Assembly (NCBI RefSeq): GCF_008831285.2
Contig: NC_045148.1
Location: forward strand, 7,073,001 to 7,137,000
Length of the DNA stretch: 64,000 nt
Origin: Nymphaea colorata
Taxonomy: Eukaryota > Streptophyta > Magnoliopsida > Nymphaeales > Nymphaeaceae
Direction: 5' to 3'
Part shown: positions 30,241 through 41,769 of the stretch, piece after piece
Numbering within the stretch: position 1 is the first letter of the stretch
Layout of the letters: every line of letters begins with the position of its first letter
Notes under the pieces: generated by a model
Databases searched by the model: none
What the model saw: the letters and a program-made list of their open reading frames with translations, nothing else
What the model was told of the DNA's origin: nothing
Position numbers and translations under genes: made by a program

Positions 30241-30899
30241 CACAGGTTTCATTATATTTCATAAGGGGAGTACCTTTAAAAGTATTCATTTCGTATTAGT
30301 AAACCCTATTATAAAATGAAAAAAAAAACATGCTCAAATTTTGCCATACTACTATTTTGCATTCCTGTTTTCCCTTTTATTTCTTTAAAAATTACTAAAA
30401 TATGCACAAATTTTCTTAATTCAGAGGCTGCCATTTTCTCTTGATTTCAAATAAATATTCTTACACCAACGTCAAAAGTTTAGACATTATATATATATAT
30501 ATCCATCCTTACGGCACCGGAATGTCAATATTTCTTAATTTTGTTTTGCCTTGAATACCTGTAAGAAATTTGGACCTTGGATGTTCTTAAATTCCAACTC
30601 ACATATTTGTATTCAAATTCAAATAACACATAATTTATGTGGAGAAAATTCAGCAGAGTCCCAATACCCTAAATAATTTTAAATAAAAACTTTGTTAGAG
30701 CTTCACTAACCAAATCCCAAAGACGAAATCAAAGTAGCTCAGAAAGTGAACTTAACCAAGCAACATAAAAATGCACTTGATCATTATTGATTAAAAAAAT
30801 GCTTACAACATGGAAAGAGAACTCACCAACCAAGGAAAGCCCCAAATGCACGCATGCATCACTCCACACTCGAGACGCTCGCCTAAGACACGACGTCAG

Positions 30900-33800
30900 C
30901 TTTCGGCCAATGGTGGGACCCGCAACGAGCTCACCGACAACACACACGAGAACCACTGGTAAAGAGTCGGTAACGGAGCCAACGCACAGGCACTCTTACG
31001 CACACCGCCCGTTCAACTTACTTTGCCGCCCGCACCCGCACCACGAGTACCCTCACTCTTACCTGCACGACCACTGGTAGAGGGTGCCCGCACCGGTTCC
31101 CTTACCCGCACCACGCGTACCCCCACTTTTATCCGCACCACCACTGCTAGACGGTGCCACAGCCGTACCCTTACCCGGACCACCCACATGAGTCACATGA
31201 CCCGCACTGCAACTCGAGTAAGTTGACTGCGGATGAGAAGGTTTCAGTTGTTTTACAACTCCCCGCGATGGCGTACCGGAACCTGACGGGTTCGAGAACC
31301 CGTGTAACTTGTTGCAGGACTGCTGGGTTGTGCTTGCTGTACACCTCCCTGCAATGGCTTACTGTAACTTGTTGCAGGACTTTTGGACTGTGCACCAGAA
31401 AGCCGCTGTTGTGGTACACCTCCCTGCAATGGCGAACTGCAGCCCAAGTAACTTGTTGCTCGACCGCTGGACTGTGCACTAGAACACCGCTGTTGTGATA
31501 CACCTCCCTGCAATGGCGTACTGTAACCGCAGTAACTTGTTGCACGATTGCTGGACTGTGCACCAGAACGCCGTTGTTGTAATACACCTCCCTGCAATAA
31601 TGGCGTATTGATTGTTGTACTGTGGACCAGGAGGCGGCGGTTGCGCTACACCTCCCTGCAATGGATAATATGAAATATTGAATTCCAATACTTTTGGAAG
31701 CAGAAGTGCAATTAAGAAAAACAAGCGTGTGAAGTTTTACACACATCACCCCCATGGAGTCGCATTCTTATCCTAATCTCACCTGCATTCCTTCTCGCTT
31801 CTCCCCTGTTCAAAAAAAGCATCAACCAAGTATTATTTCAAGTCAATAAGTTCCGAGGAAACATGTGAGCAATATGCTTAAGCCCATACAGTAATCCAAC
31901 CGGCCTCTTGTGAAATACTCATGCTCAACGTGAATTGTTTGGTTTCTCATCAACCAAGCGAAGATCAAGCTAAATACAGAGGTGATTTTTCTCTCTCTGC
32001 AGTTGCCTACAAAATTTAATACAAATTGACGCTAACTTATTAAGCGTGGCTTGTTATCTCCTCGATTTTGATCTTCACACTAAGACCCTTGTGGCTATAT
32101 ATTGAGAAACCTACAATGATATATCTGTCATTCATCTTTGCAGTATAAGTGAAAAAATGGTCATGATATGTGCTTTGTTTAAAACCTCTGGCTTGTTTAA
32201 TCCAGTGACATTCTTTGTTCATCTTCCCCTTCGCGAATAACCCTGTCCAGACGAAACCTACGTGAGGGAGGAAAAACATAAATTATTACAATTTGCAAAA
32301 GGAAGTGTTGAAGCAGGAGAGCTGGAGATGTGCATTGGAAGAATTCAGATCAATGATGAATTACGTTGCAACTGGAAGATGAAGGAACCGCGTCATTGTC
32401 ATCCTTCTCCTGATAGAAACAGTGATTGATTCTGGAAACCCTTGAACAAGGAAACTCTTTGTAAAGCTTGGTCCATCAACTGCTGAATGCACAAGCTCGA
32501 GACCGTTAGGTACATCCATCAATTGGACATATATACACATATCTAATCAAACTCCATATGCAATAGCTAAATAGGGATTTTACCTGTTCGTTTTCAGCCT
32601 AAAAACTATGAGTCTATTTTCAAAACTTGGATTGGTTTTGCAATTTTTTAATTTTATTTCCTTTTCCTTTTTCTGCTGAACGACCTAAACTATAAACTTC
32701 TGCACTGATTGTAAAACATTCAACTTCCTATGTATGTTTTATTTGCAATTAATTTGATGGATGAGAAATGAAATGGCTCAGAATTTCACTCTCAAATCTA
32801 GACTTGGGTTTATAACTATCTAAGACACCCGAATCCAATTAATAACTGGATCTTATTATATATCTCTCACACACCAGTTTAAACTAAGTTCCAACCTCAG
32901 GCTTGACCCGCGATAGTGAGGGGCTGGTTACTGGTCTGGACTATGCGAGAAATCGGTCTTTGGGCATGGGTGCTGCCTAATCCATTTGCTTAATGGAGCT
33001 GGTCAGCGATGGCGCTGTCTGTGTTACGGACTCAAGATGGTAGACCATTTAACTATGAAAACTTATCATCCATAATTAGGGTAGAGTAATTAATGTTTCT
33101 AATCTTGTTTAATTATGTGATGAAATTCAAGGATTTTTCTTTTGGCACTCATAGAAATTGATTTGTACTTTAAAACTACCTTCTTAGAAAGTGTCTATGC
33201 CTTTTGGCACTCATGCCTTTTATAAACACTAATTTCATATGCATCATGCTTTAGTTCCAGTCTTTTTTTTTTTTTTTTTTTAAATTAATCTTTTCATTAC
33301 CAAAATTTTGATGTTATATGAATCATTCATTTTTTTTATTATTAACAAAAAAACATTATTAAATCAAGAAAAAAAATAACTTAATATTTGTTGCTCACCA
33401 AATCATTCTTTAAAGCATACCTATAAGGTTAGATTGTAAAAGCGAATATTTTAATACTTAATTTTCATGGGTTTTTTTTTTGCTTCTTACCCAAGTGGTT
33501 TGGTGTGTGTGTGTCTATATATATATAAGGTCAATTTTCATGAAAACAATGCAAGTTATGTTCTTGAAACCCAAATAAAAGTGTGACTCACTAACCAAAA
33601 GGTGGTTACGTGCACAGTGCAGAGCCTTTAGGAAAAGGTCAAGCATTCCTTTACCCACTTGTACTGGAACCTGAGCCACATTTGGGGATACTTGACATGC
33701 ACAGGAGCATGTGCACAATGCGTTCGTGCATATACCTGTGCCTATCCACATTCGCTCGCTTACCTACAGTAGTCCTGTTCTTCGTGGGGCACCTCTGCCA

Positions 33801-34089
33801 GGATAGTCAATAACTACAGAAGGATCTCGCCTGCAAATGTCATCGTTGGGATTGAGATTGACATCAACTGCAAAACAGGTCCAACCAAAAGTATTTGACA
33901 CAACCACTAGCCAGAGATATTGAACAAGAAGAAGAAGAAGATGGAGGAGAAATTCACAAGCTGAAATCGTGATGGTAAAGGTGACAAAGATATAGTAGTA
34001 GCTAGCTAGAGGCCAGTAATATGGAATAGAGTGCGCACACAGATGATAATACCTGTTAACTCCACCCCCTGCGCTTGGTTGTTATGCAT
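30900..34089 (-). pseudogene. C2-domain gene relic (array copy A)
   Basis: Comparison with the intact copy at 50865-52907 identifies exon 1 (34089-34053, reading MHNNQAQGVELT), exon 2 (33867-33764, with DPSVVIDYPG), exon 4 (about 32250-32170) and exon 5 (31805-31745, GEIRIRMRLHGGD). It is followed by a Pro/Gln/Ser-rich tail encoded in 31660-31253 and a Gly/Ser-rich segment at 31235-30950. Exon 2 is 104 bases against 105 in the intact gene; a missing A after ACA shifts the frame into a TAG at its 3' end. Exon 4 carries an in-frame TAA. Exon 3 was not found. The relic therefore cannot make a C2 protein. Small C2 proteins of this kind (SRC2/ERG1-like) normally bind membrane phospholipids in stress responses. 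Confidence 0.72.
31290..31664 (-). repeat. 75-84 bp tandem repeats in the tail of C2 copy A
   Basis: CCTCCCTGCAATGG recurs at 31344, 31419, 31503, 31587 (with an inserted TAA) and 31651, so three spacings are 75, 84 and 84 bases. On the minus strand each unit reads PLQGGV, then a Gln/Arg/Ser segment, then RATSY or PATSY. Each unit also contains the sequence CATTGCAG/GGAGGTGTA, which is the splice acceptor of this exon. Confidence 0.85.
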
Positions 34090-34365
34090 GGTTACGGTGA
34101 ACAAGTAATGATCCCTGTTCAATATTTGCGAGGGTAAAATCCCTTCTAGCCAGCTGCTGTCTGTCCAACCACAGCGTTTGTGTTGTGTTTTGTGCATGTA
34201 TATATATACTGTAAAGCTAACCGTAAACTGCTTTGCACGTTTAAGTCAAATACCACAAAAGCTGCTGCCACAAGAAAGAATTCAGGACTGCAAAGGTGAT
34301 GAAGATGAAGACTGGTGATAATAGCAACTAGAGATATGAAACAGAGCGAGCAGACATGATAATAC

Positions 34366-34410
34366 CTATTAACTCCACCCTCTTCCTTCCAATACCTTAC
34401 CTTTAGACAT
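34366..34410 (-). pseudogene. C2-domain gene exon 1 relic (array copy B)
   Basis: The sequence matches exon 1 of the neighbouring copies, including the upstream GTTCACGGCAACC before the ATG at 34410 and the donor site with GTATTATC. It is 45 bases instead of 37-40, which breaks the frame and gives a TAA before the donor. No further exons of this copy could be found between it and copy A, so it is probably an isolated exon left by unequal exchange. Confidence 0.65.
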
Positions 34411-34419
34411 GGTTGCCGT

Positions 34420-35338
34420 GAACATGTTATGACCAATACACAGCTACATAAGTTATGACCAATACACACCTACATACAGGCTGGTGTGGACACTTGCCCA
34501 CACCAACAACAAATTTTTTTTTAGTTTTATATAGATGTCTTATAATTAATTATTTATAGATATGTTGTGTCCCATAAAAAATGAAAATTTTACGACAATG
34601 CCCCTTAATAAAAAAAAAATTGACTCCGCAATTAACTATGACCTTGTTCAAATGTTAAAGAAAAATCCTTCTACCCAGCCGCTGCCTCTCTAACCATCTC
34701 ATCCCTCATCCTCTGCAGCAAGACGAGGAAATCCAAGGGATAAGGTTTTCTCCCAAACATTGTGCATTTATATAGACGTAGAGTTAAACCATGCACAGCT
34801 TTGCACATTTGGTGAATGAAGTCAAGTATACCAAATGTCATTGACGCTTACCTCCCTTCTTGAGGTCATGCTTGAAAATTTTTCCTTCAAGGATTAAGAA
34901 ATAAAAAGGGAGAAATGTTGGGAAACATGACTTCAACAAAGTAAGAACTGGCTACAATAAAGAATACACTTAACTTGTTTTCTTATTGCGCGTAACAAGC
35001 AACAGAGTTGAAGCCCTGCATGCCTACGAGTATCGCTGATAGTCGATCCAAATCATATTACCTGAACATGGTCCGACCAAAATGAGAGGGCATCGATTAT
35101 AAATTAGTTTCTTATTGATTGGATCTATCTAAACAACCAGACTACTAGAGTACTTTATTCGATCAACTAGATCAATACGTGAGCCGGATTTGGGTGATTA
35201 TTTTTTGGATATGACCTATTGATCGAGGTTTTCTTATATACCAAATTAAATGTGAATCCTGTAAAGCTGTTAATTTTAATGAGATTAGTTGGTGGAGATT
35301 AAGTTGGAAAAAAAAAAAAGAAAAACTAAGTTGTAATT
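34420..35338. other. intergenic, shared with 44450-45900
   Basis: The sequence from 34660 to 35330 matches 45130-45940 (for example CAACAGAGTTGAAGC followed by GCATGC and GACGAGTATCGCTGA), so it is part of the duplicated block. No gene is seen. Confidence 0.6.
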
Positions 35339-36008
35339 AAAAAGTCACAGATCTCGACTAACGAAGCTTATTTATTCCCTCTTATGAGTGGCATTTCAGC
35401 TGCTTGAAAGTACATTTAACTTGGTTTCTATTTTCTTAACATTCTTCTCAAACATCTGATCTTGTCAAAATCACTGACTCATATGTACAATTTTTATCCA
35501 AACTGTTATATAAGAGTCTAGTAGCTACCTATTTTCTTATATATATGTATAATAAGTGAATGATTACTTTGGTCATTTAAGCCATGTTTGATGCGCAAGA
35601 AAAATACTGTACAAAGTAGATTTTTTTTTCAAGTTTGTATGGTTTTACTCTACAACATCAAACAAAGGGAATTTTACCATGCATTTTTTAATGAATTCAG
35701 AAAAACTAGAGTCATAGATCTCGATTAACGAAGGTTATTTATTCTCTCCTATGAGCAGCATTTCGACCACTTGAAAGTAATCAATGACTCATATGTATAA
35801 TTTTCATCCAAACTGGTATATGATAGTCTAGTTGCTGCCTATTTTCTTATATATACAATGAGTGAACAATGACTCTGGTCATTTAGGCCCCATTTGATGC
35901 ACAAGAAAGATATTGTGCAAAGTGGATTTCTTTTAAAGTTTTTACGGTGTTCCCTTGTAGCATCAAACAAAGGGAATTTTATCATGTATTTTTCAATGAA
36001 TTCAGAAC
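35339..36008 (+). repeat. tandem duplication of about 300-360 bp
   Basis: Two diverged copies begin AGTCACAGATCTCGACTAAC (35343) and AGTCATAGATCTCGATTAAC (35711), and both end near GAATTCAGAA after CATCAAACAAAGGGAATTTT. A third partial copy is at about 45975-46050 in the duplicated block. Poly-C and poly-A runs follow at 36011-36042. Confidence 0.82.
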
Positions 36009-36659
36009 AACCCCCCCCCCCCCCCCAAAAAAAAAAAAAAGTCGGACCTCTCTAGGTCCGATTTTTTTACACAAAAAAATCTTCCTTTCATACATTGAAA
36101 AAAAATTCCTTTTTGTGCATCAAATGAGACCTTAAAGTCACTCAACCATCTAACCAAGGTCATCCATTTAAAGCATATGGATGGTTGAGAGAAAAATAAA
36201 GAAAAAAATGTGTAAAGTAATATTAGATAACAAAAATACCAATTTTATTTTTCTCATTATTTTTTTCTTAGTCGTCCATAATGTTGGATTGGACGGTATG
36301 GAAAATAAATGGTTAGGTGACTCTAAAAAAGTAGAGTCACTATTTCTTTAATATATATATAAGAAAATTGATTGAACCAACTTACTTATGAGAGTCATCC
36401 AACCCGTTGTCATACACAATTGAGAGGAAAATAATAAGAAATAATAGATCTTTCATCATCTAGTATTAATTGACACAACGGCTATTACAAAATTAACGAT
36501 CGAATTCAACTTGCTAAGAATTGTATAATTTAGTTGTTTGATAATACCACAGCAGAATATTAATTTGTCAAACTCAAGCATCGCTTGGGTTTTTTATTGA
36601 AAAAGAAAATGATTTATGATGATGCAGGTCGACTCTTATATTATGCTTGGAAACATAAA

Positions 36660-37010
36660 AAGGCTATCGTGACCCTAAATTTATTATTTTATGAACATTA
36701 TCTCATACTTATGTTTAGTATTATCTCATACATTCATCTGTTATCTTATTATCTTATCTTATAAATTTGTTTGTTACCTTATTATCTCATAAATTATGTT
36801 ATTTCATAAAAATTATCTCATACTTATGTTTAATGTTATCTCATACATCTTTTCCTGATACTTATTTGTTATCTCGCACACATGCATATGTAATGTTTGG
36901 ACATAAAAGTAAATATGTATATTGTAGTAGAGTCTACATCCGTTGTATGCTTGTTGCATACACGGGAATAGCGTACAGAAGTTGCTCTCGAAAAAGACCC
37001 CTTTCAAAAT
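36660..37010 (+). repeat. degenerate tandem repeats (TTATCTCATA type), copy 2
   Basis: The same repeat family as at 24240-24800, in the same orientation and with the same tail. It is absent from the matching place in the second block (near 46090-46110), so it was probably inserted after, or lost from one side since, the block duplication. Confidence 0.6.
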
Positions 37011-37019
37011 ATATTTTTG

Positions 37020-38360
37020 TGATATCAAGTGGACTTGTCAATGTGCAAACTCCTAAAAAAATATATAGAAATCTTGCTGCTGGTACGAATGATTACATGG
37101 TTCATGTAGGCATTTTCATTATATGGCATGGTTTGCTAGTTTTTTAACTTATTTTTTAAATTTTTTATCACGTCCACCAAACCATCACATCAGAATATTC
37201 CAGCTCCTTATTTCACTCCAAGTGGAGTTCGGGTGACGTAACGTTTTAATATTGTAACATGTTTAGGGGACCATATATATATTCCCAATGGACTTGTGCA
37301 TGTGCTGATGATGGTTATATTAATCTCTATATTGGCAGTGTTTTAGAAAGAATCCAGAGACTTTGAAATCAGTCAGAGAGCTAATCCTTTGACTGAGTAT
37401 ACTAATATAGATGAAGCTAACTAATATTTTGATGCGGTAACCAGAATCAGCGCCTGCAAAACTGAAGGTTTTTGAAAAAAATCAATAACCACAAGCATGT
37501 CCAATAAGGTTGAAAACGTGCTGGGTTGTGAGTGGTCTATCACAGACTTTTCTTCTACCTCTGCCTTTTTCAAGGTTTCACATGCATGTTTTTAATCCAC
37601 ATCAAGACTTTATTTCCTCAATGGTCTAAGCCCCAACAACTATGTTCTAATGCTTAGTTTTTAGGTCCTCTTCTGCATGATGATTTTCAATTTCTTAAGG
37701 TGGCGCTTGAATTCCCCAGGATGATTAATGTTCTAGGATTTTAATTTCAGAATAATAATTCTAGAGTCAGTGGAAGAGAAATATTATTTCCTATTCGGCA
37801 GTCAAGTAGTGTTTGATGGAAGAAGACTTTAATACGTAGAATATTTGTACTTCGTTTGTTAGGCACAAGGAAAAAAATTTGCAACAGTTGAAATATTTTA
37901 ATAACCATTTGGGAAATTTTTAAAAAACCATGGAGCATTAACCTTGAAATTTTTTATAAAGGAGTATGTTTATTTCCGAATTTCTGGAATCTCCAAAGCG
38001 CTGATATGAAAATTTTTATGATTATTTCTGGTCATTTTGAAAATCTTTGAAAAGTTCAGGTGCCGACTTAAAATCGTCGGTCTCATTTTTTCATCCCACA
38101 CAGTAATCCAACCAGCCTCTTGTGAAATACTCATGCTCAACCTGAATTGTTTGGTCCCTCATCAACCAAGCGAAGATCAATCGTCTTCGGATCAGTGATG
38201 GCTTGGGAGCAAGAATGGATGCCTCTGAGAAGGCAATCCAAGACTTGGCGGACTAATTCCGTTGGGCAGCGGCACGAAGAGCACCCATTGAGGAAGGCCC
38301 AGATCAAAAAGATTGTGGCTGAGTAAACTGTCCTAAAGAGGTGAGCTTGTTTGTATTCGC
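37020..38360. other. duplicated block sequence and unassigned DNA
   Basis: 37020-37560 matches 46110-46620. 38095-38190 matches 31885-31975 and 39740-39820 (AATCCAACC and GCCTCTTGTGAAATACTCATG). A GC-richer stretch at 38185-38335 with an open reading of GLGARMDASEKAIQDLA interrupts this match and looks like an inserted fragment of unknown origin. Confidence 0.5.
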
Positions 38361-39174
38361 TTTGAAAGTATTCATTTCGTATTAATAAACCATATTATAA
38401 AATGGAAAATAACAAGCTCAAACTTTGCCATACTTTGCATTCCTGTTTTTCATTTTATTTCATTAGAATTACAAAAATATTCACAAATTTTCTCAACTTC
38501 AGAGGCTAATATTTTCTCTTGATTTCAAATAAATAATTTTCTCACACCACCGTCAAATGTTTAGACATTATATATATACACACACATCCTTGGTGAGGTC
38601 CATAATTTGTAATTTTGTCTTGTCCCGAATACATGCCGCCACACACTGTAGGAAATTTGGAACTTGCATAACATACGTGGAGAAAATTCAGCAGAGTCCC
38701 ACTATCCCAAATAATTTTAAATAACAAATTTGATAGAGTTTCACTAACCAAATCTCAACGATAAAATCAAAATAGTTCAGAAACTGAACTTAACCAAGTA
38801 ACATAAAACTGCACCGGAGTGATTGATCAACCACTTTTGATTAAAGAAATGCTTACAACATGTCAACAACAAACGAACTACTTAAAAAAAAGAAAAAAAA
38901 AGAAGAACAGTCATTAAAGAAGGTCACCCGAATGAGCTTTTCATAAAAATGCCCCAGCACAAGCATGCACCACTCCACACTTGCTCACCAAAGATACACG
39001 ACAATTGGGGTCGCCCGGTCGAAGCGCTTATTTATATAGGCACGGATGACTTTGCCTTTGTGGTGGGGACTTTCCACCATATTTTATTACTTTTCTATTA
39101 TTGTTATTTTTGGTAACGACAGCACAAAAGACAACTGCAGCGTATCATACCCGCACTCGCATGCGTCCAACTTA

Positions 39175-39470
39175 TCGCACGACTGCTAGTTGGTGCCGAA
39201 CTCCCACCCTCACCTGCACTGTAACGCATCCAACTTGTTGCATGACTGCTAGACGGTGCCGCAGTCCCACCCGTACCCATACTATCCACACTGTAACCTG
39301 CCCAACTTATTGCACGACTGCTAGACGGTGCCGCGCTTCTACCTGTACCTGCACTATCGGCACTGTATGGCATCGACGGTACCACACTTCCACCCGTACC
39401 CACACTATCCGCACTGTAACGTGTCCAACTTGTTGAACGACTGCTAGACGGTGCCACACGTACCCGCACC
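39175..39470 (-). repeat. 21-24 codon tandem repeats in the tail of C2 copy C
   Basis: GACTGCTAG recurs at 39181, 39244, 39316 and 39439, giving spacings of 63, 72 and 123 bases, all multiples of three. On the minus strand the units read GTGGTAAPSSSRATSW-like strings in one open frame. Confidence 0.75.
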
Positions 39471-40225
39471 CTGCAATGGATAATAGGCAATATGGAATTC
39501 CAATACTTTTGGAAGCAGCACAAGTGCAATTAAGTAAAACAAGCACCAAGATTTACACACATCACCCCCAGGACGTCGCATTCTTATCCTAACGTCACCT
39601 ACATCCGCTGCATGCTTTTCTGCTCCTCCCCTGTTCATCAAAAAGCACTAACCAAGTATTATCTCATGTCAATAAGTTGTGAGGAAACATGTGAGCAATA
39701 TACAGAAAATCTCGTGGGTAGTGATTTTTTTAGCCCCATATAGTAATCCAAGCGGCCTCTTGTGAAATACTCATGTTCAACCTGTTTTTCATCAACCAAG
39801 CGAAGATCAAGCTAAATATAGTTATTTGAGGTGATTTTTTCTATGCAGTTGCCTACAATTGCTTGAGTCCAGCCTAATTGGGTCCGAATTGGTTGCACGT
39901 TGGAGTTGATTTGCAGTACTTGGAGCTCGATGAGCACAAACTTGGGGGTTCAAGTAACTTCAAATCCTACATTTACTGTAAAATGGCACTCTCAAATCTA
40001 GACTTAGCTTCATAACTATCTAAGACACCTGAATCTAGTTAATAATTGGATCTTATTATCTCTCGCACCAGTTTAAACTAAGTTCAAACCTCAGGCTTGA
40101 CCCGCAATAGTGAGGGGTTTCGCTGGGCACTAGTCTGGCCTATGTCGAGAAATCGATCTTTGGGCCCAAAAAACCTGAGTGTTGCCCAATCCATTTACTT
40201 AATGAAGCTGGTCAGCGAGGGCGGG

Positions 40226-40572
40226 TAAGCCTGGGCATCGGGCCGGCCTGACCCTACTCGGCCTGTTAACGAGTTGGGTCCACGCTGGCCTGACATCCAA
40301 AAACCGGGCCCAAGATCAGCCTGACTCGAAAAACCCAGACCCGAGCCCGTAAAAATATATTTTTTAATATAAAATAAAATATAATTATAATTAATATATA
40401 TATGCATTATTTAAAATTTTTAAAATTAAATTATCGGACCAAAAACGGGCTTAATGGGCCCACCTGGGCCGGCCCGATAATGAGTCGGGCGGGTCCCTTT
40501 TTTCCGGACCGGGTCCCAAGTCAGGCCGGGTAGCGGCTACCCGACGGCGACCCGGCCCGGTGCCCAGCCTTA
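40226..40572. mobile_element. hAT-type MITE inserted in the second block
   Basis: Termini are TAAGCCTGGGCATCGGGCC and the inverse GGCCCGGTGCCCAGCCTTA. The flanks AGGGCGGG (40218-40225) and AGGGCAGG (40573-40580) form an 8-bp target duplication with one mismatch. The paralogous block at about 33003-33025 has no insertion, which fixes the ends. The interior is GC-rich at both ends and AT-rich in the middle, with no coding capacity. Confidence 0.8.
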
Positions 40573-41205
40573 AGGGCAGGGAAAGTGTTACCGACTCAAG
40601 ATGGTTGACTATTTAACTATGAAAAGTTGTCATTCATAATTGGGGTAGATTAATTACTCCTTCTAATATTGTTTAATTATGTGCTGAAATTCAAGGATTT
40701 TTGTTTTGGCATTCATAGACATTGATTTGTACTTTAAAAGTACCTTCTATGAAGGCGTCTATGCCACTACAAGGGGTGGATCGTTGTGATATATATATAG
40801 AGAGAGAGATATATATATACTAGATCATTTGGTTAAGACAAGAAAAACCTAGTGCCTCTTAAATTCATGTTAAAAAGTATTTTAAACTAAGTATAAACCT
40901 TCTAGTGTGTATTTATAAACACTAATTTAATATACACCATGCTTTAGTTCCAGCAAATTTTTTCTTAATTTTCAAATAATCTTTCCATCACCAAAATTTG
41001 GATGCTATAAGAGTCCTTCAATTCTTTTATTATTAAGAAAACATTATTTAAGCAAGAAAACCCACAACTTAATACATGTTTTTCACCAAATCCTTCTTAA
41101 GATCATATCTATAAGGTTAAATTGTAAAAGAAAATATTTTAATAATTAATTTTAATGGGTCTAGTTTTTCCTTTTACCCAAGTGATTTGGTTTCTGCCAA
41201 CTTTT

Positions 41206-41210
<5 letters not shown>

Positions 41211-41262
<52 letters not shown>
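41211..41262. repeat. (CA)n(TA)n microsatellite
   Basis: A short CA run is followed by about 22 TA units. Confidence 0.9.
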
Positions 41263-41266
<4 letters not shown>

Positions 41267-41567
41267 AAAAATGGACATTTTCATGGAAAGAGTGCAGATT
41301 CGTTTTTGAAACCCAAATAAAAGTGTGAGTCGCTTAACTACACAAGTGTTGGTGCTGCGTGGGGTCCTGCATCGAGTCCAACCAAAAGTACTTGGACCCA
41401 CCTCTAGCCAGAGATAGGAGAATTCACCAGACGAAATTGTGACGGAACAGAGTGCTCTTCAATTTCGTTATGCATGGTTGGAGTGAACCCGTTCAAATAT
41501 TGACGGGCATAAAATCCCGACCTTCTAGCCAGCTGCTGTCTATCTAACCATTGGTTGTTCTGAGTTT

Positions 41568-41570
<3 letters not shown>

Positions 41571-41630
<60 letters not shown>

Positions 41631-41672
41631 AATTATTTTTTTTTGGCGGGGGGCAAACGGTCCAACAAACTA

Positions 41673-41760
<88 letters not shown>
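41571..41760. repeat. two long (TA)n tracts
   Basis: TA runs at about 41573-41625 and 41681-41760 flank a 55-base spacer. They mark the left edge of the 2.7 kb insert relative to the first block, whose match stops at about 34205 in a short TA run. Confidence 0.9.
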
Positions 41761-41763
<3 letters not shown>

Positions 41764-41769
41764 TCACAT

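Larger units (their letters stand above)
39104..41490 (-). pseudogene. C2-domain gene relic (array copy C)
   Basis: Exon 5 is intact (39630-39561, 23 codons, GDVRIRMRRPGGD) with the expected acceptor and GT donor. The tail exon lies at about 39475-39110 and reads repeated APSSSRATSW-type units. Exon 2 is reduced to its 3' end around 41340-41375 (CCAACACTTGTGTAG). Exon 1 keeps only the ATG region (about 41475); the part containing the ELT codons and the donor, present in copy A at 34053, is deleted. Exons 3 and 4 were not found. The relic keeps block-level similarity to copy A on both sides. Confidence 0.65.

Noticed and set aside
38185-38335. Coding-looking fragment (GLGARMDASEKAIQDLA)
   Set aside because: Too short and interrupted to assign; mentioned only as a probable insertion in the duplicated block.
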